A stretch of 64,000 bases of DNA from Norana najaformis (taxonomy: Eukaryota; Annelida; Clitellata; Crassiclitellata; Hormogastridae): contig OZ029921.1 in the NCBI GenBank assembly GCA_964023275.1, positions 28,193,230 to 28,257,229 of the forward strand. Reading direction: 5' to 3'. This document shows positions 23,641-33,920 of this stretch, piece after piece (the first letter of the stretch is position 1; each line of letters begins with the position of its first letter). A program made the position numbers and the translations under genes. The notes under the pieces are model-generated. The model saw nothing but the letters and a program-made list of their open reading frames with translations, had not been told where the DNA came from and did not search any database.

Positions 23641-24286
23641 CTACGTTTCGCGCTCCTTATTACGCGGCGCCCCATCCCTGAGGAGATTCTCCGCGGCTTG
23701 CAGTTGGTCGCGGAATACTCCCCACAGGGAGCAAATGATTTCCGTCGTTGTTATATTGTTCGTGTTGTGTGCTATGAGTCGCAACATGAATACGCCATCT
23801 TGTTTCAGGTACTTGGTCGTAAACTCGGGAACGAGGTCTCGTTGGCTGCTTTCGTTCTTCAGTTCTCCGCCGAGTCTCAAGTGGTTGGTCACGAACGAGA
23901 TTCGATCTTGACGGAGGACGGCTCGAAGGCACCAAATGAAGAAGCTCAAACAGCTGAAGACCGTCACAAAGATCATCCAGTACCAGAGGAAGACGTAGAT
24001 CTTCTCGTTGTAGAGGTTGATCGGTAGGACGCACTGGATGGTGTAGGGGTGGACGTTGGCCATGTCCTGGCCGCGGATCTTGAAGTCGCAGAGGGTGACT
24101 CGAGGGAAGGCTACGTAGGCGTCTTCTGTCCAGTCCCGATTCAGAGCCATCTGGCGGACGATGTCGACGCCGAAGGTCGTGTACTTGGTCGACAGGACGA
24201 CATTGAGCAGAAACAGCTGACCAATCACGTTGCCGATGTAGCAGATCTTCGAGAAGAGGAACAAAATCAAGAGGTAATTCCCCAGT
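23641..24286 (-). CDS. Innexin gene, A1 copy, exon 2 (TM3 to C-terminus)
   Basis: Acceptor TTTATCTTGGCAG|A at 24286 completes the split Arg codon of exon 1 (AG|A), so the protein continues ...CGKR-LGNYLL. It carries TM3 (about residues 199-228, with SKICYIGNVIGQLFLLN), extracellular loop 2 with two cysteines (C263, C282) 18 residues apart, TM4 (about 290-312) and a cytoplasmic tail. Together with exon 1 the product is 411 residues, a normal innexin length. The tail ends RNKERET at a TAG (23641-23643); the sister gene has GAG there and reads eleven residues further. A 15-bp segment of the sister's tail (around PADPG) is also absent. The frame is otherwise intact, so function is plausible. Confidence 0.93.
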
Positions 24287-26470
24287 CTGCCAAGATAAAG
24301 CATAATATATACACACACCAATAGTCATTTCACGATAATTAACCTCTGCCTCGCACAGCATCTGCTTAATAGATACTGGCAAATATCTCTTATGAGAAAA
24401 ATCCCCTGTTTACAAGCGCGTTAGTCACAAGCCATGGCAGAAAATGCCAAAAAATTGTCCCGATTTTGATAATTTTACCATCAGCACACACCTTTGCCTC
24501 AACAACGTGATTTTTTCTCATATTATTCGCCAGATAGCGGCGCCATAACGAGCCCAGTTCGACAATGCGAAAAGCTCATAAGGAATTTCGGAACTTGAAA
24601 ACAGTCGTCTAAGTCTCGATGGCTAAAAATCGGCAGTCAAATTTTGCGCGACATATGGTACAATCAACTTCCTTACTTGGCCCCCTCTTTCAAAACGTCT
24701 GAATCCTCCAATGGCCCCTCTGTCAAAACCCTGCTGACGCCCTTGCCTGTATTCATCTGTTTCAACTCGCTCATCCACCGTTCGTAGCCTGGCCTCTGGT
24801 ATTCCTCACCTGTCCGTTTCCGACCGGGGTTCTTCAGCGGATTACAACTTTCGACTCTGATTTCACTCGAAGCGACCATCGATTGATCCTCTATGTGCAT
24901 TATGATAATGGCGCTATATAAATCACTAGCTCATATCAACGTATAGGCTTATTCAAAGGTTGATGTGGTAAGAGTCGATCTTTATGTCCACTTTATTGTA
25001 TTTCTGCTTGATTTAGTATAACTTTTTAATTTGTACGAAAAAATTCGGTTAATTTGTTGAATAAAAATAGCTCGATTAACTCCCTGTGTTCCATTTAGGG
25101 CGCTGGCGACATCACTGCGTTTTAAAGCAGAGAATAAATAAAGCAATAAACCACACATAAAGCCCCGTAGCGGTTGACGCTGGATATACAAGAATGCTAA
25201 TTAATTCAACAACAACATTTCTTGTTACTTAGCAGGCTAAAATAGATTTACAGCTTCTCTTACGAGCACCATTTCAAATCGAGTGTAGTCTTTACTAAAG
25301 TTTGGCTGACTTATTAGTCCCATCGTCTGTTAATAGCAGTATTTGCAATTACTTAACAGTTATTGTGACTTACAGACAAAGAGTTGGCGTCAACTTTTAT
25401 GGTGACCAGAGAAAACGAACTCAGTGCATTAGTGAATTAAAAAGCAGTAAATTTATTGATCATCAACAGTTTCGAAAAATATACAGGTAATCAGGCTTAC
25501 ATAAATTCGTGTCAAAGGAAAACTCTGGATGGAACCATATTAGTCCTCTGCACAGAACTGCCCAATTACAGCGTAATATTGTACCGGTGATAGCATCAGT
25601 AGACGCTTTCAGTTTATATCAGACAATTTAATTCTGCGAACGTTCTAGCCACAGTGGTGTCTGCGGTTATCAGACGATACTTTTATCAATGTAGCTACAC
25701 AGGCCTATGCATACGCTGCAATGTGCCCAAAGCCTTTAAGATTTTGATGACCTGCTGTGAATTTCAAGATATCTCTACTTAACAACAACGTATGAGTCTA
25801 AATATGCGCAAACAAGATTTCCTTTCATATTTATCAGCTAAAAATTCTTGACATGATGTGTCATTACATCGAAACATGCAACTACTACAACTACATCAGA
25901 AATCATTTTGAAGAGTTAAGGTAAAGGTAGGGTAATCCACTTTGTTTAAATGACGCTACAGAAACTTATCAGAAGTGAGATCCAGAGGGTGAAGGATCCG
26001 CTGAAGCGCAAACACGACTGCGGCAATCCAACGGCGGGGCATCCGTTTACCACCCTAACTTCTTGTGTTGGTACTCATGGCTCGCTAGGGTCAATGCTCG
26101 CAGAGTGATTACATATTCTTTCATCTTTTCTTTGGCTTGGCTTTGCGTCTGTGTGTGACCCCCACCACGTTGTCACTTCTCTTATTATATGAGCAATGTT
26201 TGCTAACTAATGAACTTTTTGTTGTTAATGACTTTGCCATTATTTTGGTTAGCACAGACAGCACCTCGGAACAGTTTCACTTAAAAGGCGCCATACAAAC
26301 CTGCGATTACCAATAAAATTTTATTCAAGTTGATGAATCCCTTCCTTAAGACTTACCTTTTGCGATTACAAATACAATTATTCAAGTTGATGAATCCCTT
26401 CCTTAAGACTTACCTTTTGCGATTACAAATACAATAATTCAAGTTGATGAATCCCTTCCTTAAGACTTAC
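24287..26470 (-). other. Intron of the A1 innexin
   Basis: A phase-2 GT-AG intron of about 2.2 kb. It holds a dispersed-repeat tail (CGACCATCGATTGATCC at 24875 followed by GGCGCTATATAAATCAC), a 401-bp segment (25347-25747) missing from the sister intron, a LINE/SINE-type tail at 26250-26310, and the triplicated 57-bp unit next to the donor (26322-26478). No nested gene seen. Confidence 0.8.
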
Positions 26471-26478
26471 CTTTTGCC
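26322..26478. repeat. 57-bp tandem triplication spanning the innexin splice donor (A1 only)
   Basis: TTCAAGTTGATGAATCCC followed by TTCCTTAAGACTTACCTTTTG occurs three times with a 57-bp period; ACTTACC starts at 26351, 26408 and 26465. On the minus strand each unit carries AAAAG|GTAAGT. The first (26470) is the true exon 1 donor; the others (26413, 26356) are decoys in the intron. The sister gene has one unit. Confidence 0.92.
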
Positions 26479-27060
26479 GCACAGACGGCACAGCGTGACC
26501 GACAGGAGGCTCTTGAGGTCACACGAACACCTGTTGGACTTCCGGCTGCTGATGAAGCGAACCATCTGACTCGTAAGCATCGTCATCGTTCGATCTCTAG
26601 TCTCGACCAAGTTCGTCTTCGAGAACGTGTGCGCCGAGAACGTGTGCGCCGCCGACAAGATGTTATCAGCATCGATGCCCGCCTTACTGTTCAGTCCCCT
26701 CCAGATCATTGTTGGACCGTAGAAGAGGATCGCCTGTCCGAGCAGAATGAACGGAATCCACTGGTAATAGGTGATCATCTGTCGGTCCTCATCTTCCTTC
26801 GGGACCTCGCTGCTCCACGGCAGGTAGTAGGTGTTCTTCACCCAGCAGTAGTTCGTCGCGAACTTTGAGTGGCCGCTCTCGAAGTGGTTAGGCGTCCAGC
26901 AGGTGATGGGGTCCCGGACGTACTGGTTCAGTCCGACGAGAATGGCGAATACGACTAGAAGGATGACCGTGTAGCGGGAACTCAGACGGTCCGCGAAGTC
27001 GTCGTCATTTCCGGCGCGACTCGACGAAGCACTGAAGACGGTCTCGATGAGCTTATCCAT
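26471..27060 (-). CDS. Innexin gene, A1 copy, exon 1 (N-terminus, TM1, loop 1, TM2, cytoplasmic loop)
   Basis: Innexins form gap-junction channels and hemichannels in invertebrate cell membranes. ATG at 27060 has an in-frame TGA five codons upstream. The exon encodes TM1 (about 29-46), extracellular loop 1 with C54 and C72, the innexin-type YYQW element opening TM2 (YYQWIPF, 98-104; TM2 to about 120) and a basic cytoplasmic loop ending CRLCGKR. The donor AAAAG|GTAAGT (26471/26470) is phase 2 and splices to 24286. Compared with the sister gene there is a five-residue in-frame duplication (AHTFS, from a 15-bp tandem repeat). The innexin family is not in doubt; the specific paralogue is not identified. 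Confidence 0.95.
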
Positions 27061-27266
27061 CGTTGGAGGACTGGATCACTACATAAAATCCTGAAGCAAT
27101 ATCGAAAGGTGTACTGTACGTAGTAGCTGGAAACAAACAAGAAACAATATGCATATATATGTAAGTTTGAAGAGTTACCGGCTTCAGTTTTAGCCTCGGC
27201 ATATGACAGCAGGTGTCCGGTCTTTTCTCTTGCCGCCCGATCTTCTCCCTGACGATCAGTGCATGT

Positions 27267-27737
27267 ATTCGTTTTATAACCGAATTCGATAGGATGGCAT
27301 TAGACAATAAATTCCAGAGCCTTGGGCCAGCCACCCTGAATTTTGAAGGGCCAAAGATTGTTACGGTCCGAGGCACAGCAATTGTGAAAGTCTCGGCTGA
27401 TGTAGCACAATATTTGTTGCTCTGGCACAATATTTGTTGTTCTAAGACATGAACGATGAGCAAAGAAATGCCGGCTGATTTATATGCAGCACTTGTGACT
27501 TTACTATTCGTTTTATAACTGAATTCGATAGGATGGCAATAGACAATAAATTCCAGAGCCTTGGGCCAGCCACCCTGAATTTTGAAGGGCCAAAGATTGT
27601 TACGGTCCGAGGCACAGCAATTGTGAAAGTCTCGGCTGATGTAGCACAATATTTGTTGCTCTGGCACAATATTTGTTGTTCTAAGACATGAACGGTGAGC
27701 AAAGAAATGCCGGCCGATTTATATGCAGCACTTGTGA
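27267..27737. repeat. Tandem duplication, two units of about 239 bp (A1 only)
   Basis: ATTCGTTTTATAACCGAATT at 27267 recurs as ATTCGTTTTATAACTGAATT at 27506; both units run through CCAGAGCCTTGGGCCAGCCA and end at GCAGCACTTGTGA. The second unit has a single copy (about 46111-46322). The reverse-strand reading (FGPSKFRVAGPRLWNLL) resembles the C-terminal RLWN block of a LINE reverse transcriptase, so this may be retroelement-derived. Confidence 0.85.
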
Positions 27738-27914
27738 GACAGAATTTTCTGATCCAATAGCAACAAATGCATTGCATGCAAAACAGAAATTATAGATAGG
27801 TAGACAGAGTTTACTTCGGTTGTCAATATTTCGGATGATGAACTGGGATTCGAAACCAAGGGACTCTGGTGAATAACCGTCGCCTTAGCAACGAACGACG
27901 ACGTATCTTTCTGG

Positions 27915-28196
27915 CAGGGCCGTTTTAAATTCGTCGTAGGCCCTAGGCACTCTCGCATTTGTAGGCTCCAACTACCAACTCTGCATTAGAGCTAAACATA
28001 TTCACATTATTTCTTGACGTCTATCTTCCCTTGCACTACTTTCAATTGAAAACGATTTAGTGCGGAAAATGACATTTGAGGACATTATATGTGCCTTTGC
28101 TGAGGCAAAAGCCGCAAAGTTAACATAATGTAGCACAGCTTAACTTAAAAACTGTTTCAGCACAAACTTTAAGGTTATTAAATTTGTATTTCCTTG
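27915..28196. mobile_element. Truncated hAT-type MITE, A1 copy (left part only)
   Basis: Begins CAGGGCCGTTTTAAATTCGT after CTTTCTGG, as in the complete element at 46499-46903, but homology stops at about 28196 where the deletion in A1 begins. The right terminal repeat and right target duplication are missing. Confidence 0.8.
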
Positions 28197-28769
28197 AATG
28201 AATATGTATAGGCTCATATGCTTGAGCCTCTGGCCCGGTGCACAGCGGAAACGTAGCTTCTTATGCGTAGGTCATCTTAGGCAATACAAGGACTAAGCCT
28301 TAACACACACCTGAGGTATAGGCTACGCGCTTCAGTAACTTCGGTCTAACAGTGTTTGAGAAATTTCCGTACGTATCTATGGATACGTACGGAGCAGAAA
28401 AGGTAGGCGTTTCTAAGCAGTGAACAATGTCTACAGTATGCGTTAGGTACACAGTTGAGCATATATTTACGCAATAAGTGAGTAATACAATAGGCAGAAT
28501 ACCGTCTTCAGTTCTAAGTCGTGAGTTTCCAGGTAGGCCTATATCACGACACTTCTTTGCCTTGTGTGCCAACGTAGCATTGCCTAAATGCCGAAATCTC
28601 GAGTCTTATAAACTACGAATTGAACAGCAAACGGATCTATATATATACACATTTGTATATAGAACTGTGTACATAGGCCATAGTAACGCCTACGCGTTAT
28701 ATAAAACCAGGCCTGTATTTGCATGACTGCATAGATTCATATAGTCCTATATATAGGTAGGCCTCCAAC

Positions 28770-29370
28770 CACCATATCCCTCCTATCCTGAAATCACTCC
28801 ACTGGCTGAAAACTCCAAAACGCATTCATTTCAAAGTTCTTCCTCTAACCTATAACTCTGTGCAGTCCTCCCATCCTACTTATCTTCGCAGACTTTTTAC
28901 CATCCAATTCCCTCACGCTACCCGCTCATCCTCTTGCTTCACTGTTGCACGTCCCTTTGTCGCTACTCGTCTCAACTTCTCTAACCGATCGAATCCGATC
29001 TAATCCCCATTTCACAACCCACGTAACAGATGCTTTGACCCCTTCTCTGTCTGCTCCTCTGCCAACTGGACTTTGTTCTTCACTTGCTTTCTTTGGGAAA
29101 ACCCCTCTGACTTGACGTCTTGCATGTTTATATAGGCTTACCAGTACACTGCTACTCGACTCTGGAACGATCATCTTTCTGCATTTTGCAAATTCCTCGT
29201 TCCTCTTTCCCGTCCGTCGTTCACGCACCACCATCATTTGTCTCAAGCCCCTCTATCTATTACTACTAAGGTTTTCCTTTAAAAACTAAAATCACAACTT
29301 TTCAAGAAATCTTACCCTGATCCATTCAATCCGCCACCTTCCCATTTCACAACCCACCGTAACAGCTGCA

Positions 29371-29442
<72 letters not shown>

Positions 29443-29590
29443 CTCTGCCAACTGGACTTGGTTCTTAACTTGTTATCTTTGGAAAAACTCCTATGACTTG
29501 ACGCACGCTCTTAAACAAGCTGGTGCTCTGCGTTTAGCTTTAAAGTCGCGCTTTAGAAATTTTCGATATTACGATTACGATTACATATAT
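28770..29590 (+). mobile_element. Decayed L2/CR1-like LINE, 3' end, A1 copy
   Basis: In broken plus-strand frames it reads LKTPKRIHFKVLPLTYNS, PTYLRRLFTIQFPHATRSSS, ATRLWNDHLSAFCKF and FKKSYP, the usual order of the reverse-transcriptase C-terminus of L2/CR1 LINEs. A long (TC)n tract (29378-29439) interrupts the 3' part. The 3' UTR at 29512-29590 has AAGCTGG..., GCGCTTTAGAAAT and ends in GATTAC repeats. Stops and shifts make it inactive. Confidence 0.75.
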
Positions 29591-29599
29591 CCTAATATA

Positions 29600-30595
29600 T
29601 GCACTTTTATATAATTTCTATCTTAGGCCTTTAGTTATATATAGAAACATATATAACTAAAGGCCTGTATATGATATGTGTGTGTTTGTGTTTGTGTGAG
29701 GCGTTGCAGCCGGCCAAATCATTCATAATTATCTCGAAGCAAATTCCATAAAAATACACATGAGTAGTTTGGCCATATGATGTAACTTTTCGTAGCCTGC
29801 AGCTAAAAGGTTTAGCCTTTACAGCATCGTACCATAATTACCCACGGCTTAGATCGGCTTTTTATGTGTGTCTGACTGTCCTTATCCCAGGAGGAACTCA
29901 TAAAGAAGATGATGGTCGGGAATAATTAGGCGCGAAGGTGCCATGCTTTGAGCCATTGCAATCTTTTCATACATTATTTAGAGCACTATTTATTGACTCA
30001 CCAACAACAACAGAAAAATGCACGGTAGCACTGTAAGTTGGACAGCTGATGCTGGTCCTCAGAAGGTGTCATCCAAAAGAGTGATAAGTCCCGCTACAAA
30101 CCGTATGATCTTTTTACTATAATACATTCTAGACAGCCTTAACAATATAACTATGTCAACGTGGATGCTTGAAATTTGAATAGCTTTCTTCAACAAAGCA
30201 AACTCATTTAAGGTCTGCCTGTAAGGGAGTGAAGAGCAAACAGGGCTTGTGTAAAATTTGGTCCATTCCAACTAACGAGATTAAGACAACGGGACAGTTT
30301 TGCACATAGGCAGCTTGTAAATATAAATGAAAGACCCCGGCTTAAACGAGAGATAAGAGGTCTACCAATCGACCGCTGTATGAGTCTCCTCTTGTAGGCT
30401 ATATAAATAGATATTAAGCAAGCTTATACGGTACTTGGGTTATACCTCTATACCTCATGCGCATTATTGATTTACATAATAATGAATAATAACATTATAT
30501 AAAATAAAATAATAGTATAGTAGTGAAACTAGTAGTCGGGGTGGTGGTGGTATTGGTAGCAGTAGCAGTAGCAGTTGTAGTCGCATCCCAAACAT
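29600..30595. other. No gene recognised (A1)
   Basis: A short inverted repeat, AGGCCTTTAGTTATATATAG then CATATATAACTAAAGGCCT (29624-29665), could form a hairpin and is conserved in both units. A minus-strand ORF (30059-30271) is also open in the sister unit but has no recognisable domain. Confidence 0.35.
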
Positions 30596-30599
30596 CACC

Positions 30600-30775
30600 C
30601 ACAGTAGCTGCCACGCTGTCTGTCTGCCTGCATTTTGGATCTTGACTTGTGACCGAACTCTTTTGCCTATCGATTTTGTTTTGACTGAGCGCCTGTAAAT
30701 AAGCTGGTCCCCGTGACGTGGCTTTCGTTGGACGCTGTAGAAATCTGGGAACTACGATTACGATACGATTATTAA
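30600..30775 (+). mobile_element. SINE family 2, A1 copy
   Basis: CTGTCTGTCTGCCTG, GGATCTTGACTTGTGACCG, TATCGATTTTGTTTTGACTG, GCGCCTGTAAATAAGCTGGT, then GGACGCTGTAGAAATCTGGG and a GATTACGA tail. The sister copy is at about 49910-50065. Confidence 0.75.
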
Positions 30776-32027
30776 TTTTATTACTATGGATATTACTAAT
30801 ATCTCCCTTAAAGGTCGACTCGTCTTTCATCGTGGTGAAGGAAGAATGGTTGCTGTGGCTATGCCACCAGTAATGTAATTATTAACAGTCTGAAGTACCA
30901 GCAAGGCGTTACGTGAGGTGGACAGTCTCAACAGAACCCCGAAAATGGTTGGTAAAGGTAAGAAGCCACCTCGCCTTTTCGATATCGCAGCCAGTTCCAG
31001 TTCTGTATAAAGAGGAGATCGGACGAATGGGTGCCGATACTTCGCCCGAAAAGTGGAGACGACAGATATCCATGGCATATGACTGTCACAAAAACATAAC
31101 CCCGGATCGGACGTTGCCCCGGTCAACAAACCTCTTCTTAATCCGTTAAAACCTTGATATCGTTTCTTCTAGGTTAAATATTTACATTCATGCATAACAC
31201 TTGCATAATCCGTTGATAGTTACTCTTTTCATGGCCAGATTACGTCGTTTCAATTAATTTCTTGATTTGGACAGCGCACTGCAGACAAAGGTGTAAAGTT
31301 GTAAAGTTGTGCAGGTGTAAAGGGAAATGATTACAATAAGCAGTGGACTCCTTTATTTTATTAGTATACGGGCTTTCAGCCATTGGACAGTAATGATGAT
31401 TACTAATTATGTGACTTATTGGTTAATGTTCCATATTTGAAGTGTTTGCACTTCTGAAGCGTGACGGAGCTCAAATATTCCAGCATAAATTATCCAACAG
31501 CGGACGCTTTATACCTGAATTGTTTTGATGTAGGTAAGTGCCTGATCCAGATGTTTGCATAGGGTGGTCTGAGAGAGGATCCACAGACAAAAGCCAGCGA
31601 AAAGACCCAAGCTAAAATCATTTAATTATCTCTAGCAAACAAATTTTAAGTGTTTGTGAATTTCAGCATAAGTATTTTAAAAGAGAATTATAAACTGAAA
31701 ACATAATATATTCCGAGTGCATCTTGATCTATGCGTTTCAGAATATTTTAGTGGATATCATAAATAATGGAGTTTGGTCTGGTTCTCGGTTCGTCACGAA
31801 CGCACGGAAACCGTCTTTGAGTAGCGCAATATTCTTTGTAAATATTCGTTCATAAATATTCGTTCATAGATATTCGTTTACGCGTGGGTCTGTTTTGGCA
31901 GAAACTTGTAGTTTGTTGAGTTATTCGAGTTGCGTGCGTGAAACGGCTTCCTGTCTATCTTGGTCAGTGTTTAAATGATTGTAATTTGCAGTTGCCAAAG
32001 GACAGGATATTACTGTAGTTGTGCAAA
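30776..32027. other. No gene confirmed; start of an unusually conserved block
   Basis: Short ORFs at 30827-31149 are only partly conserved between units. From about 31614 onward the sequence is identical to the second unit through 32191. Confidence 0.4.
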
Positions 32028-32174
32028 ATGCGGATGATAGAAGTATTAGCAGTAGCGTTTGCCACCTTCACTGTCATTTTCTTCCTTCTCCTATCCCTGT
32101 CACTTTGTTCATTTTATTTTTTATTGCATGGTCCTGCTAAATGGATCACGATTTTGGAATGCGATTTTGTTTAG
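32028..32174 (+). CDS. Candidate small hydrophobic ORF, 48 residues, A1 copy
   Basis: ATG at 32028 opens MRMIEVLAVAFATFTVIFF, then a Leu/Ser/Cys-rich hydrophobic run to about residue 33, and ends CDFV and TAG (32172-32174). The hydrophobic stretch could be a signal anchor or membrane segment. The ORF and about 400 bp upstream are identical in the second unit. It is followed by the dispersed-repeat tail ACCATCGATTGATGGTG, so it may belong to a mobile element rather than a host gene. No homologue recognised. Confidence 0.25.
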   Translation: MRMIEVLAVAFATFTVIFFLLLSLSLCSFYFLLHGPAKWITILECDFV

Positions 32175-32177
32175 AAT

Positions 32178-32260
32178 CGACCATCGATTGATGGTGTCTC
32201 GTATCTTAACATAATGGCGCTATAGAAGTTACCAGATTAAATTTTGGCTTATGGTCTGCA
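32178..32260 (+). mobile_element. Dispersed-repeat 3' tail (CATCGATTGATG ... GGCGCTATAGAAGT), A1
   Basis: CGACCATCGATTGATGGTG and ATGGCGCTATAGAAGTTACC resemble the tail of SINE family 1 and the LINE 3' UTR module. It ends the block that is identical in both units. Confidence 0.5.
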
Positions 32261-32749
32261 GATACTTTCGCCTGATTAGTGATTTCCGTTACACGCTTCA
32301 GAATGTCTGGCTATAAGCCATAGTGACAGAGCTGTATACGGTTTGCGTGTAGGGTCTACGAGAGTTCTAGGCATATGTTGCGGCGTCTGCTATTAGAAGA
32401 TGGCACTTTCAAGAGTGCTTGTATGGCAAGAGGCCATCGCCGTGCCAGTCACAACAGGTGTTCGTTCAGTCCATTACACCTGTAGGGTGCTCTCGGTTGC
32501 CTGTTGACTCACGAACATTTATCTACGTAGGCAATTAGGCCTACATCTATCACGGCGCCGCATGGTTACTCTAGTATGACCTTAGTACAAGGGTATTAGA
32601 GTAGGTCAAAATGACCCATCTCTGGAGTCATTCAAGTCACGACTTAAGACCCACCTTTTACAAATATCATATGACTGTCGTTGATTTTTAACTCATGTAC
32701 TGCGCCCTTTGTCGGCCTCGGCTGTGCTACGTCCCTATATAAATTGTTT

Positions 32750-32897
32750 TATCATTATCATTATCATTATTATAATTATTATTGTTATTATTATTATTAC
32801 TATTATTATTACTATTATTATTATTATTACTATTACTATTTCTATTATTAGTCATGTTATTATTATTATTATTATTATTATTTATATTATTATTAAC
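32750..32897. repeat. (TTA)n microsatellite in A1
   Basis: Interrupted ATT/ACT repeats; counterpart at 52016-52156 with different unit counts. Confidence 0.9.
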
Positions 32898-33780
32898 GAG
32901 GTCGGATTATAGTCTGTGATCGAATGGCATCGACTTTAAAATGCAATATAAAAAGGTGAAGGGCCTATTGTAATTTTATCCAGTGTAGTAGAGAATATTG
33001 TGTGCTCCCAAAGTTGTATCGTTGACCAGAAGCTAAGTCAAGAGAACTAGTTAAAGCACAAAGGCAGACATTTGGCCAGATAAGCTTTTAATGGCGAAGC
33101 GTAGATGAAGGGTGTATATTCTCCCCACCAGTTGTAACTGAGACAAGTTTACACCAATGCATCTGTCGCCTTGCTTGAAGAGGTGCGCCTGTTTCCCGCG
33201 TTGCCACCGATTGACGAACAAGTCATAAGTTAAGAAAGCATGTCGCAAGAAATGTTGTCCAAGTTCCTTGCTGTGGGCACGCGAATGGATCCGTCCGGAG
33301 CCCATCATGTGAATTCGACATAAGGCCCAGGGTGAGGAAAATCCGAACACAAAGGGGTGCCTAAATTGGGTCAGTAGGCTATTCGGCCTGGATTTACAAA
33401 GCAAATACATTACTTTGCAAGATTCAGTTATCTGTACAGCACAAATTCTGTACTCAACGAAGCTTACTCGTTTGGAGGGATTGAACAGATATTTGGGGTC
33501 TGTAGCTCCTTAGCCCAAAGCTGGCATTGCAACATATTTTCCGTGAATAGCCAGTACATGTAGTAGTAGGCCTAGGCCCCTCAGTTTCAGCGCCAATTGT
33601 CGATCAACGATTGAACACAGTTCACATATCTATGCAAGTAGCGTAGGCCTACTAGCCGAGCTCCACATTACTTAAGTCGTATACCTGCCATCTTCATATC
33701 AACAACATAAAGCGGGTACTAATTGGTCAGCTATAGGCCGACCAAAATTTTGAATTATAACTACAACATGAGCTAGAAAT

Positions 33781-33783
33781 GTG

Positions 33784-33826
<43 letters not shown>

Positions 33827-33920
33827 ATAGCAAGCCCCTCTTTGAAGCGTTGCCGTTTCCACAATTCTTTGCCAATCGTCACGGTCCTGAGCTCGCCTCC
33901 AGGCTGTATGCAGCCCAAAG
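33781..33920 (-). mobile_element. LINE 3' remnant ending in (GAT)n, A1 copy
   Basis: On the minus strand a frame reads TAWRRAQDRDDWQRIVETAT and then LQRGAC, resembling the last residues of endonuclease/reverse-transcriptase proteins of non-LTR elements, followed by stops and about 15 GAT units. In the second unit the same element has about 23 units. The microsatellite looks like the retrotransposon's own tail. Confidence 0.5.

Noticed and set aside
23660-24382. 240-codon ORF overlapping innexin exon 2 in another frame
   Set aside because: Shadow of the innexin frame: it is Arg/Pro-rich, runs across the splice acceptor into the intron, and is not kept open in the sister copy.
33051-33410. 119-codon minus-strand ORF
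   Set aside because: The sister copy (52347-52667) has a small frame-breaking indel within it, and no domain is recognised.
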